A stretch of DNA of 64,000 bases, from positions 445,001 to 509,000 of the forward strand of contig WPIO01000175.1 of assembly GCA_009760855.2 (NCBI GenBank), read 5' to 3'. This DNA is from Cristatella mucedo (Eukaryota > Bryozoa > Phylactolaemata > Cristatellidae). A program made the translations under genes and the position numbers. How positions within the stretch are numbered: position 1 is the first letter of the stretch; every line of letters begins with the position of its first letter. Below are positions 1-13,181 of this stretch, in pieces. A model generated the notes under the pieces. The model saw nothing but the letters and a program-made list of their open reading frames with translations, was not told where the DNA came from and did not search any database.

Positions 1-82
1 ATTGCTTCGGATGCATAGCAACTTTCTTAGAAATACAGACCTCTCCATACAGGCATTCCGCATACATATGCCGTACCAGTCA

Positions 83-83
<1 letters not shown>

Positions 84-153
<70 letters not shown>

Positions 154-154
154 G
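84..154. repeat. (TA)n microsatellite
   Basis: About 70 bp of alternating TA with one interruption. Confidence 0.95.
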
Positions 155-294
155 CTCGAAGGGAAATGAATCTGTTTCTTGTCGTTTTACATGTATTGGA
201 AGTTAAAGGTGTCAATTGGTTAGTGATAACATGCTCAGTATCGGCATACATAGGCATGCAAAGGCCAATTCATTTGCATGCGGATGATGGAATT

Positions 295-415
295 TAATTT
301 TTTAGCTTTTTGTGTAACCATCCGCGAACTTTGAGATTCTTGAGTGAGTGCCGTGCTTTGGGGGCATACCAACTAAAAGTATGGTCATTATGAGAGGCTT
401 GAGGTTGTTTAAAGG
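295..415 (-). mobile_element. LINE-A fragment (degraded)
   Basis: The minus strand resembles the C-terminal RT coding end of LINE-A: gctttgggggcataccaact corresponds to the gctttgggagcatacgaact seen in other copies. Confidence 0.5.
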
Positions 416-951
416 CTCAGCTAAACGCGGCAAAGTGTAAGCTCCTTACCCCCTGGTTGGTACCAGCCTTCTTTTGAAGTAGGAATATTTTTGTGTTGTA
501 AATGCTCTAATTGTTAGCATGACCATTACGTGGCTATTAATATTGTTGTTTTTACGAAAAACCTCATGGAATTGGAACTTTCGGCAATGCATGAGGCGAG
601 GCTGCTGAAGAATTCTGGGCTTTCCTGGAATGGTCTAATCACTCGCAGGTCACATAAAATAGCAAAAAGATGTGTCGCATGCATGTAAAATATAGCACAA
701 ACTGGGCATTAGACTTTATACGGTGATGCATTCTGAATCAGGGTCCACATGTCAAGTCAAGGGACTACGTTTTTGGAAAATTTCATGTACGGATAACCGA
801 GGCTGTTTATTTAATCAGTCCTTGGAAAGTGTGTCCAGTCAGCTAGTCCATTCAGCTGACTTTTTCACAGGCGCTGTGCAACGTCCGGTTCACGGCTAAA
901 GTGTAAAAGATGGTCTCACACATGATGCCATGGTATTTTTCAAATTTATAG
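416..951. other. No gene seen
   Basis: Unique-looking AT-rich sequence left of the first recognised TRPV-like exon. No convincing upstream coding exon found. Confidence 0.5.
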
Positions 952-1194
952 GTGACAGCTTGCTGCACATTTCGTGCAGCGCTTGCCAGTGGACTTGTGC
1001 TCGTATCTTGCTGCCTCTTTGTGACCCATGGCTCGTCAACTGCCGAGGCCAGACGGCTCTGCACCAACTGTGCCTGACGCATGATGTTGATTATGGTCTG
1101 CTGAAAGATTTAATTACCAAATCAACTGGAATCATTGATAAGAAGTTGGTATTACGTGACACCTTTGGACAGACGGCCCTCCATTTGCTTGTAG
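952..1194 (+). CDS. TRPV-like exon: ankyrin repeats
   Basis: Acceptor ttatag before 952 and donor G|GTAAGC after 1194. It encodes about 81 residues starting [13 protein letters not shown] and ending [10 protein letters not shown]. Two TALH-type ankyrin helices are visible (QTALHQLCL and QTALHLLV). It enters in phase 1, so a coding exon must precede it; I found no convincing one in positions 1-951. Confidence 0.8.
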
Positions 1195-4100
1195 GTAAGC
1201 ACTTAGCAACAAAGATGAGGGCTCACACTGAGTACTGGTATATGCAGCGTTCTTGTATATTTTTTTACTTGCGATGCAGACGACTTTTGTAATGCCAACC
1301 ACTTGGCAGGTATCAAAATGCTTAATTATTGAGTTGTGATCGATTTAGACAGATTAAAATTCTGCTAAATCATAAAGCCATTCAGATGGTAAAAATGAAT
1401 AAAGTGTGACTTAATTATTAAATTACAACTTCACGTCTGAAGTGGTATCGACAGTGAGAATATTAAAAATTGATATTAAAAAAGTTTGTAACATTTTAAT
1501 AAGATGTTGATAACTCAGGCATCATCCGAGGCTATCTGCACTTATTGTACGTCAGGTCGTTACTAATAATACTGTGTCACTTTACAGCTCCCACAATTCA
1601 TATCAAGATCGTAATAAAGATCAAATAGCAGTAAAATATTTTCTTATTTCCGGGAGGAAAGGAATCTCATTCATCTCAGATGCTTAGAATGTTTGATATT
1701 AGCTATCGCTGTGCTCTGGTTGTATACTCACTAACCTTACTCTTGGTCTCCAACCTATCTCTCAGATATACTCCCCCATCACGCCAAGCATCGTACCACC
1801 CGCTTTTCGGAATCCAACAGCCTACAAATACCCCGTACAAACCTCAAATCCTTTGGAGACCGTGCATTTAGTTCGTATGCTCCCAAAGCATGAAACTCCC
1901 TCCCGACCTGTGTCAGAACATCCCCTGACCTGACCACATTTAAAATGAACTTCAAAACACACCTATTTAGGACAGAATTTAGTGGGTCCCTGTAATTCGT
2001 CCTTGATGTGCTTATGCGTGCTGACACTGTGCATGCTGCCATTAACCACATTTGCATGCTGACCCTGTGCATGTCACCCCTAACCATATTATTCATTTTG
2101 TTTGTTTATCAAGCATGATTTTACTCACCATTCAATTGCATTTCCCTTTGCAGCAAATGTAAAGCGCCTAGAGAGAGATTGAGTTCTCTGAGGGCGGTTT
2201 ATCAAGTGCATTATTATTATTAGTACTATTACGTCAAATCGAGGATCAGTAACTCAAAAGTGTATGTGATGGCAACCAGCGGTTTTGTCATCTGCTCACA
2301 ACCATGCGTATTACTAGTAATCGGGACGGCGATTTAAACTCTATCTCTAGATTCCTCTTAGTAATTTAGAACGGAATAGGAAAAATGTCCCCTCATAGTC
2401 GCTGACTGATTGCTTTCTCTCAAGGCTGCGCTCTGTTTTACTCTCGTCATTCATTGCTGGCCATGCTTACCTTGCGGCTCAAGTTTTTATCCTTGCTAAG
2501 ACGACAACAGTTCCTCGTGGCTATTTCCCAAAAGTTGGGCTTGTGAGGTTCGTGGAATTGTTGAGGTTTTCACCATAAAAAAAATACATGTCCCTGGTGA
2601 CCCGTTAGATCATTGGCTCTCAACCTGTGGGTCACCACCCCCTTTAGGGGTCGAACGACCCTTTCACATGGGTCGCTTAAGGCCATCGGACTTTGCCCCA
2701 AGAATTTCTGGTCTGGTGAGAAAGAAGCGATGTCAACCTTTGCACTGACGTGGTCTTTTATGTAAACGGTCGCAGTATGTAGCTATGTAGTTTACTGTTT
2801 TATTAAGACCAATGCTACACCTTGCTTCAAGACACAATTTCATTTACCTGTAATTAAAAATAACTATTTGACAATATGTAATTGCATATGGTTTTTGTGA
2901 TTAATCGCTATGCTTGGATGATGAACAATTTGTAAAGATAAAATAATTTCTTGCGTATTAGATATTCATATTAAGATTAATAGTATCAAAATCACAGTTC
3001 CGAAGAAGCAGCGAAAATAATTTAATGGTTGAGGCAGCCACAACATGCTGAACTGTATTATAGGGTCGCTGCATTAGAGCCACTGGGTTAGATTTCTGCC
3101 CACCTTAAAACAGTTGTAGTTGGGCTACTAAGTGACTAAGCCGACAGTTAGAAATGAGAAATTTGTTGCGTTTGTCTCAGTCTTCATTTTCCAATTTTTA
3201 CAGAAGATTGATAAGCAAGTTGTTGCTTCATCAGATCTTGCTAGCAGCTGTAATGTAGATCTAGTGCAAGCATTACTTATGTCCTCCGTCTTGGCTAGCT
3301 TAACGTGTCTTTGAATTCAATGGTGATATCGGTGAAGCCTCTCTTGTAGTTCCTTCAGATGTTTCAGTTGCATTCGGCACGTTTGACCATCACTAATGCT
3401 TATAGAGTGGGTGTTGGCAGGCCTAGGTATCGCTGGCATATTGCTAACCTGTGGTCTTGATCAAACTTCAGATACATATGTCGAAGCTTTAGTGATAAAT
3501 GACCGTCACTCATTACAGTAGCCCAGCAGCCTGTCTTTTTCATATTTTTCCCTTGGGTTTACTTGTTTATAGTGTTCATATGGATCCTCGGGCTGATTAT
3601 GTCTCACAGAAAAATCTCGGCTTTCATTTTCCACACTGACTGCCGTTTCTGATTTGTCTATCATTTACCCCATCACCGGCTTCCTCTGACTATGAATCCC
3701 TTAAAATTGAGCATTTTACCCGTACATTGCTCGGTGTGCTTAGAGGAGAAGCTACCTGTCGATGGTGCAACTTTATCAGGAGTTCGCACGAATTAATTTG
3801 ACAATTTTTCTGACCGTCAGCTACTGGCGGCAAACCCAGTTAAAACATCGTGGCTCTGCAATCCTTCTCGTTTTTTTGAACTCCTGCTGATGAGATGCCC
3901 CATGTTGGCCGCCTCCTGGAATCTGCACCAGAAAGCTATACAGACACGATGGAAAGAAACTCAAGTCCCAGTCTTGGTGCTATACACGTGGTCCAAGATT
4001 TTTTATGACAGCCTGTCTGAGCTTCCATAACTCACTGCTTGCTGGTCTGTCGGTCTGTGCAACCAGGTACTCACAGTTCTGCAGCTAAACTTGCCTGTCG

Positions 4101-7100
4101 TAAGCATCTCAGTAGCCACATCACGCCACTTCTCGCCGACCTGCTCGGACTATTAGTTAATAAAAATAATAATAATAATAATAGTAATGCACTTGATAAA
4201 TCGCCGTCAGAGAACTTAATCTCTCTCTAGGCGCGTTACATTTGCTGCAAAGGGAAATGCAATTGAAGGGTGAGTAAAATCATGCTTGATAAACAAACAA
4301 AATAAATAACATGGTTAGGGGTGACATGCACAGGGTCAGCATGCAAAATAGTTGAGCAACGAAGCAACTTCAAAGTTTATTTGAACTACTTTTAGGTCCT
4401 TTCCTAGTCTGTGCTAGTGAAGAATGCTGACTTTCTGCCATGCTACCATGCTGTAGCTCACCTGGTGAGCATTTCTCTTGCAGCTCAGCTCGCCTCTCGA
4501 CTGAGCCAGGTTCAGATGCTATCGTCCAAATGTCGAGGTCAAGTTTGATGTCAACTTCTTGAAGTGCAATGTTGTGTAGAAGCATCTGTAATTAAGGAGG
4601 AAGTTGATCGCTTTCCACCTTAGAATAAAGAGCTCTGACATGATGCATTGGTTCTATTAGTAACCAAGGTACTACCGTTAGCATTCGAGTAGCCACTGAA
4701 CAGTAAAAATTCATCATCGCAACATTGGTTCCATGTGAAGATTTTCCATAAGTACTCAAGTGAAACTCATCAAGTGACCAACTTGAATCAGCATATACTC
4801 CATAAGAAGAAAACATGTAACTTAGATCAATGGGCACGTCTATAATTTGGCAGAGTCAACAAATATTAGGACGTGATGCTCTCAATTGAATTTCAGTAGC
4901 ATTAGATAGTCGGCGACGGAACCAAATCTGTACAAGTCAAGTGGCTCACATTGTTCGATTATGAATGCTTACTAAGTAACCGTTATTTGAATTGATGTTT
5001 CACACGTTCAAAATATTTGCGTGATTGTGTTCGATCCCAATCTATCGGCACTTTACAGCCCATGACCTAAAGTCTACTGCTGTGAAGCATATTCGCCTCT
5101 TCGTTACCTCCGACTTCTCTGGGTCAGCATGCAACATCGGCAATAATGACGGGGACACGCCGGTGCACATTTCCGTGGCAGCTGGAAGAGTTGAAAATCT
5201 GGTGGCATTGCTATCAGCTTTCGGATCGAACGCCAATGTCAATTTGAAGAACGGCGAGGGCATGACACCATTGCACATGGCTGCGGATCTTGGATTTGTA
5301 TATTGGAGCTTGGCTGACCTTCGAATATACCTGCGAATGTGTCATAATCTATCAGTCGCATGCAATTTCAAAATACCCGAGTCAAATAAGCATTCATAGA
5401 GCTAGCAAAAACACGTGACTGCAAATTTGAATGACAATGACTATACGGTGCACGATATTTTAGGTCAACTCTCTGCTGATACCTAGAGACAGTTTCTATT
5501 CGTACAGATAATTCATATTTTCGGCTTTTCCAATCAGCAGTAGCCAGCCCACTATCTAGCCCTACCTATTACCCAGGCACAGGCCTTTTTAATTATTAAG
5601 AGCCACTTTTTTCATTCAGGTGATAGATCTTCATATGTTTATTCAAAGGTCTACGATGATTAGGTGGTTGTTTAACTGGAGTATTGCTTTGAGTGCACCA
5701 ATATCCCAGAAACGTGTGTGTTGGAATCGAGTATGTGTTGCCATCAGTTGCATCTCTAGGCATCTCGGTGCATCTATGTATATGTATGTTTTTTTGAATG
5801 CTTTTCAACGCGATTCCCACGCAACTAATTAGATTGAATGAGTATAGCAGATGCAGACAAAAAGCAAAGGTTCAGTACGTTGTTTGAAGAAATCAGAAGA
5901 TATACATCTCGCCATACTTCTCAAAGTAGGATAAACCAAGTCAGATCACGGTTTTGCAATAAATATTAACACATTCCTAATTCTCTTTAAAATACTAGTT
6001 ATGCTTACACAGGCTTAAATTTATTTAAAGTGAATCTCGACTTCTGAGCTAGGAAGTCCTTGAGGAAATTACAGCTAATCAATGTTACGAGCTGGTAGTA
6101 CCTGTCACTGTCGTCTCTACTTTACAAATCATCATAAATAGCTACTAAATAAAAAGATTCGAGTACCCTAATAGATCTTACTTGGCTCCCTATCGAGAAG
6201 TTTAGTGACTTGAAGATTCTGTCACAAAGCCTAAAACTCGCTCTCGATTGACTTCACGACATTCCCTGGCTTGACGCTCTAAAACCGCACTGATTTATTA
6301 CAGTATTTATTCAGCCTGGAACTCCCTTCCGACCTGCCTCAGAATATCCCCTGACCTGACCACATTTAAGAAGAACTTAAAAGACACCTATTAAGGACAG
6401 CGTTTAGTGGGTCCCTGTGATTCGTTCCTGATGTGATTACGCATGCAGACACTGTGCATGCTGCCACTAACCACATTTGCATGCTGACCCTGTGCATGTC
6501 ACTGCTAACCATTTTATTCATTTTGTTTGTTTATCAAGCATGATTTTACTCACCATTCAATCGCATTTCCCTTTGCAGCAAATGTAAAGCGCCTAGAGAG
6601 AGATTGAGTTATCTGAGGGTGCTTTATCAAGTGCACTATTATTAATATTATTATTATTCCGTCATTATGATTCTTCAATTTTGCGCTTATGCATGGTAAC
6701 ATCGTGGATGCTATTCAAATCCATATTTTACATGTTGACACTGTGCATGTCAATTCTAAGAATATAATGCTTGTTTACATCGTGAATGCTACTACTAGAC
6801 ATTTGTTCGCACTTTATCATCATATGTAAATTGCCTGAACGTGACTCGTTTCTCGGAAACTGTAAAGAAAATTTGTTACTATTCCAATTGCAAGAGTCAG
6901 AATTACAGTATTGGTCAGGAACCACATAGCTGGACCACAGGCAGTAAATTTTACGTGATGAAAGTTGCAGTATATGCATGCACCGGTAAACTGCTGTTTC
7001 CTTTCAAAGTGGGAACACTAAATTTGTGTCATTGTCGAGACTGACTGAAATCAGTGCAATAATAATAATAATAATAACAATGTACTTGATACAGCGCCCT

Positions 7101-10100
7101 CAGAACTTAATCTCTTTCTTGGCGCTTTACATTTGCTGCAAAGGAAAATGCAATTAAATGGTAAGTAAAATCATGCTTGAAAAACAAACAAAATTAATAA
7201 TATGGTTAGGGGTGACATGCACAGGGTCAACATGCAAATGTGGTTAGTGGCAGCATGCACAGTGTCAGCACACATAAGCACGTGAAGGACGAATCATACG
7301 GACCCACTCAATGCTGTCCTAAATAGGTGTGTTTTTAAGTTCCTTTTTAATGTGGTCAGGTCAGGGGATGTTCTGACGCAGGTCGGAAGGGAGATCCAGG
7401 CTTTGGGAGCATACGAACTAAATGCACGGTCTCTAAAGGATTTAAGGTTCGTCCGAGGTATTTGTAGACTGTTGGATTCCGAAAAGCGGGTGGTACGATG
7501 CTTGGCCTGATAGGGGAGAATGTCGGAGAGATAGGCTGGAGCCATAGAATGAAGGGACCTAAAAGTGAGCGACAAAACCTTGAAGTCAGTCCGTTGCTTG
7601 ACTTGTAGCCAGTGTAGGTCGGCGAGAAGTGGAGTAATGTGGCAACTGCGACGCTCACGACAGACAAGCCTAGCTGCAGAGTTTGGCACCAGCCGCAATC
7701 ACCTGATCGCACATGCTGGTAGGCCAGTAAGCAGTGAGTTGCAGAAGTCAAGACGAGATGTCACGAATACATGGACCAACTTAGACGTGGTATTATTATC
7801 TAAGCAAGCCTGAATTTTAGCAATACTGTGAAGCTGAAAATAGGCAGATTTGACCGTGGAGCTGATATGGTCGTCTAACGAGAGGTCGCTTTGGAATATG
7901 ACACAACAATAAAGCTTACCACCTAAATAAATATAATTTGTAAAAAGCCGAACATATCCTGCGATTGAAAGTGATAAGAAAACCCCTTAGCGATAAAAAA
8001 ATAAACACACTCTGTGAATTAAGATCTTTCGGAACAAACCTTAATTATAAGAATAAATGATGGACACGGGACAGTATCTGGAGGCACTTTTTGATGGCCA
8101 AGGTTTGGATCATTCGGAAAAACTACTTAATAGAGGCTAATAGTGCTGCAGTATTCCTGTAAAATCGGTAGCAAACCTTGACGTTAATATTGAATAATCA
8201 CTTCTCAGCTTTCTCGCCATAATGACTGTGCCAATGCATGCCTCATCCGCCAGCATATAAATTGCATCGCTATGAACCTACCAATGACTTCCTCTTACGA
8301 TGCCCATAATCAAGGAACACTTGTATGTGCTACCTACTGCGAGGTGCTGGACCCAGTCTGTGTCAGTCAAGTGATTAGTGCTGACAAACTGACGTTTGAC
8401 TTCAGGCTGATGCAGTCGGACCCCTGCTAGCCAGCGGAGCTGACGTGAGACTTCTCGACAAATCCGGCAACACAGCCATCCATATACTTATTCGTCGAGC
8501 TGGAGATGATCCGGCGAAAGCATCCAGCTCTCAATCTGTACGTATCTGAATCTGAGAGATGCTGCAACATCACAGAGTTCCTCCTAGCTCATATCTTCTG
8601 TCAGCCGGCGTTTCGTGAGATGCATATAGAAATAATTTCCTGCTAACATGTCTGCGAAGGGAATTGTGCTCTGCTGCTACTTGGGCAAGATGCGACAGGT
8701 GACCGAGCTAAGAATGTCTTTGTAACTAAACACACCCTGAAAAAGTACTTGGTTGACCACCAGGACTCTTCAATATTCAACTTGCAGTGTAGAGAGGTTT
8801 AGCTCTAGATGAAATGTGTACTCGGTGGATAAAAGCTCTGGGACAGTGATATAATTCTAGTAAAATAACTCAAAAGGATTATCTGCATCGATAGTCGCTA
8901 AGAAAGCGTCAGTAGATGTGCAGGTTTTCTATTATTGATTACTCGATACTTATTGAAACTCACCCTTCTTTCGCATTCTGAATTACTAAAAGCTGGTCAT
9001 GTGACTTTTTCATCTTGAAGTTAAGATGGGCGTCTGCTCGGTGATTTTCTATAGCTAACTTATCCTTCAATTGACTCCATAATGATTAGGTTGAGCTCCT
9101 TTGATTGGATATCTTAAAATATTTCTCTGGCTTGTCTGCCTAACTCATCGAAAAATGCAAATGACCGCGTTGAACTTGAAAACCCATGCTATGTCAGAAA
9201 AACTCGATTTTAACAAGGAACCACTGTAATAAGTACGCACTAGCAGCTGAAATAGTAATAATAATAATAGTGCACTTGATAAAGTGCCCTCAGAGAACTG
9301 AATCTCTTCCTAGGCACTTTACATTTGCTAAAGAAGGAATCGGTGGCTATAGTGACCCAACGAGCAAAAACTGAATTTTAAGACATTATTTAGAGTATGT
9401 GAAATGTCTGGCAATGACTGCCCGTCACTAATCAAATTAAATAAATATATTTCTCGCTTCCAGCTTCGAAGCACTTTTTTTTACAGCAGTCGTGAGTGGC
9501 CACTTAAGTGGTTCATTTTTCCTTGACTGCCAGCCTGACTCAGCTATGCTTGATCAAAGGAGCTACGATCAACTTGGTCTTCAACTCCGGGTATTTTTCA
9601 GAGCACAGAAAAATCCCAAGTGCCTTTAGCTGAGCATTAATCGAGCTGGGAGGTATGCGCTACATTCGGCAGCTAAAAATAGATGTCTTTGCGTAAGAAT
9701 AATGGAAGAGGGTTTCGCAGTCTAGCTTCTTCGGAGCAATATTTTCGTCATTAGAAATGCCAGTGCAGGCAAAATCGTATCTAGCTCCTACCCAGCTCCT
9801 ATCTAGTCCCTACCGATGCAGCATTAGGCAGCGTCGGAATGCCCCAATGAGCAAGCACTCATTGCTCAAGGCAGCTCATGAGCCAGTGGCTGACTATAAG
9901 TTGCGACCCCTACTCAAGAAGTATTCACAGGCTGTCAGATATTCATCCTCTATTGTTTGCTGTCAACTTCTGCTAGATAACCACTCAGCAAATCTGGCTA
10001 AATGCGGATTTAATTCACTCTGCCTTTTGTGTCACCTTAGATAAGGAAAACGTTTCTGTGAATCATTGAACCTCAAGATTCCTAAGATTAAAACTATCAT

Positions 10101-12657
10101 CCAAAAGTATCTAGCTTATCGCATCTCGCTTGCTTAGCCTGCCTACGAACCTTCGATCACTTGCGGGACAATGCAGCTTGAAAGTAGTGACAGCCAAAAT
10201 TTCAATTTATTTAGATCTTCTGACTAGGCATTTTGTAAGACCTTGCCTGGACGGCCGGTGGTTTACTACTTCGACATCAAAATATATATCTCCTTAATTG
10301 CTTCTCGCTCAGCACCTTGCCTTGTGATCTCTAAGGAGATGAAGATGGCTTAGATCTGTGGAGATTCTTTCTCTGGCTTCCGCAAAGCCAGAATGTATCA
10401 GAGTTGAGGCTATAGCCTCATAGGGAACATCCACTAGGACTTCGCAGCCACAGTTCTATGCTTTGAGATATTTACACTAGAATTGGAGAATTTAAGAAAG
10501 TACCACTCAGTCGCCCAAATGCTTCTTCGATCAAACACTTTGGAATAGATGTTGGCAATTGAGCCAAACTCTTACCTCAAAAATTGCGTATAAAGTGGTG
10601 TACAATGACCTTCGCAGAATTTGGGACTCGGTTGATGTCTCCCTGCTTATTTGCTAAATGTTTCAGTAGCTTTTAATAGTCACCGAGCAGTTCTTGCACC
10701 TCTCATTTCATCTGAGCGTCTATACTCATATGTACTGAGCTGAATTACAGTGGTTGATATCCTATCTCAATATTAGCGACCAGCCTGTTAATGTAAACAG
10801 AAATAAGTCATCAGATGAAACGTGTAAATACATCCTACCTTAGGGCTCAATGCTTGATCAGCTTCTTTTAAAAACTGTGCTCTTGCTCCTAACAATGCTA
10901 CTGCCTAGCACAACCCAGTGTTTTGTTCTTCTACGGAGATAAAATACAGTTGCACTAATGCTTTGATCATGTACAGCCCTTAACCCACCCGTGTTGCACG
11001 AATTACTGACATGTGCAGATGTATGGAAGCAAGCTTTCTCAAACAGAATAACGATAAACTTACTGGCAATTTATAGGCGGAACGAGCATGACAAAAAATT
11101 GGGAAAGAATAATAATCAAAATCAGCATAGCAAGCATGTGTGCTATTGAATCTGAGCGAAATATAGGTGGTCCTGTTTCAAATTAACCGATCGCAAAATT
11201 AACACTCTAACTTTACATTTGATACTGCCCACCTTCAGTGACATAACCTTGAAAAGTTTGCGGCCGATTAACAGGGATACCACATCTAAATTAGTCTACG
11301 CATTTTTCACATCCCGTCTCGACCTCTGTCACTCACTGCTTGCTTCATTTGAAATCAGGAGCTTACACCTTGTGCATGACTGCAGTTAAGCTTGACTGTC
11401 GCGAGCGTCGCAGTTGCCAAATAAAACTACTCCGCACGGACCTGTATTGATTCCTAGTCAAACAATGACTTCAAGGTTCTGTCTCTCGTTTTTATGTCTC
11501 TTCATTATTTGGCTTCAGCCCACATATCAGATATACCGCCCCCCAGGCTAAGTATCGTACCAACCACTTTTCGGAATCAAACTGTTCACCTATACCTCCT
11601 AGAAATCTCAAACCCTTTCGAGACCGCACCTGTAGTTTGTATACTCCCAAAGGCTGGAAATCACTTCCCACTTATGTCACGGCACCCCTTAACTTGCCGT
11701 ACTTTAAAAGAAAGTGAAACGCATCTGTTTATCACAGCACTTAGTGAGTCCATGTGATTTTCCTATATGTGTTTATGTTTGCTGCCACTGTACAGGCTTA
11801 CACTAACCATGTTTGCATGCTGACCTGTGCTTGTCGCCCCTAAACATGATATGCTTGCTGCAATTGAGCACTGCTTTTACAAAATCTTAAAATTTCTTTT
11901 TAAAAGAAGCTGAGAGATTTTAAGGAGGATTATCTAAAGAGGCCGGTCGGTTGGTCATCTTTAACGCGAAGCCGAAGTCTGTCTCCTGGAAGAATTCCCC
12001 GGGCCCACAAGCAAGCTAAAGAAGGCCTAAATGCGGCGCCATTGCAAGCTACCACTAATCATTCAATCGAGCTGCCTTTGCAGCTAATGCGTAGAGCCTA
12101 GATAGAGATTGAGTTCTCTGGAAGTGCTAAATCAAGTATATTATTGTATTCATTCTATTCACTTTGGCTCTTAGAGCAGAGCTGGGTCCAATAACATAAG
12201 GAATTTACAGCAATCCATGTGACTATTTTTCTCGGATCACTGAGCACTCTTGTTTAAATCAAGATGCCAGCTTGATGTTTGTGCAGTGCCGACAGAAGAT
12301 GTTACCGAAAATCTTCTACCAAATTAAACATCTTTATCTTAACTTGGCCGATTTAACGAACGGTAGGACAACAAATTTACACCCACGTTCCATTGCGTGC
12401 TGTGCTTCTTAGTTGTGTCATCTAGTTTTAACTGTTTCCTATTTTCTTTTGACTATTTTTGTTCAAGTTATCGGAGTAATTCATCGTTAATTTTAGAGGT
12501 AATACATGTAATTTGGCTTTTGTTAAGCCCAGGGTTATGGTTTTGGCTTTTGAATACTGAATCGTAGGCTTGAGCCCTGCAGCATATTAAAGCATCTGGA
12601 TAGAGAGTTAGCTTTTTAGGGTAATGTACAAATAAGCTATATCACACACACATGCAT

Positions 12658-12696
<39 letters not shown>

Positions 12697-12963
12697 TTTA
12701 TATATATATATATATATTATATACATATACACACACGTATATATAGATATATATATATATATATTGGGCATATGAAATTGCCAGAAAAACGGCCGATCGT
12801 AGAAATAATCCTTCCAGCTCCAAGTGCAATTGTAAAATTACTTTAGGTGTTTAGTTGAATGCCTAAAAGACACCAATAGCCTCCATCAGGTCAATTAAGT
12901 TGTCAGAGTGAATTAATGACGTACATGTGTGTATGAATGTCAATATGTATTTATGTATACACG

Positions 12964-13022
<59 letters not shown>

Positions 13023-13023
13023 G

Positions 13024-13079
<56 letters not shown>

Positions 13080-13103
13080 AGTGCATATATGCGTGTGTGT
13101 ATT

Positions 13104-13181
<78 letters not shown>

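Noticed and set aside
3190-3314. Possible extra TRPV-like exon after tttttacag
   Set aside because: The phase required between exons 952-1194 and 5059-5297 meets an early stop here.
9757-10044. 95-codon + strand frame
   Set aside because: No domain, no good splice context, and composition like the surrounding intron.
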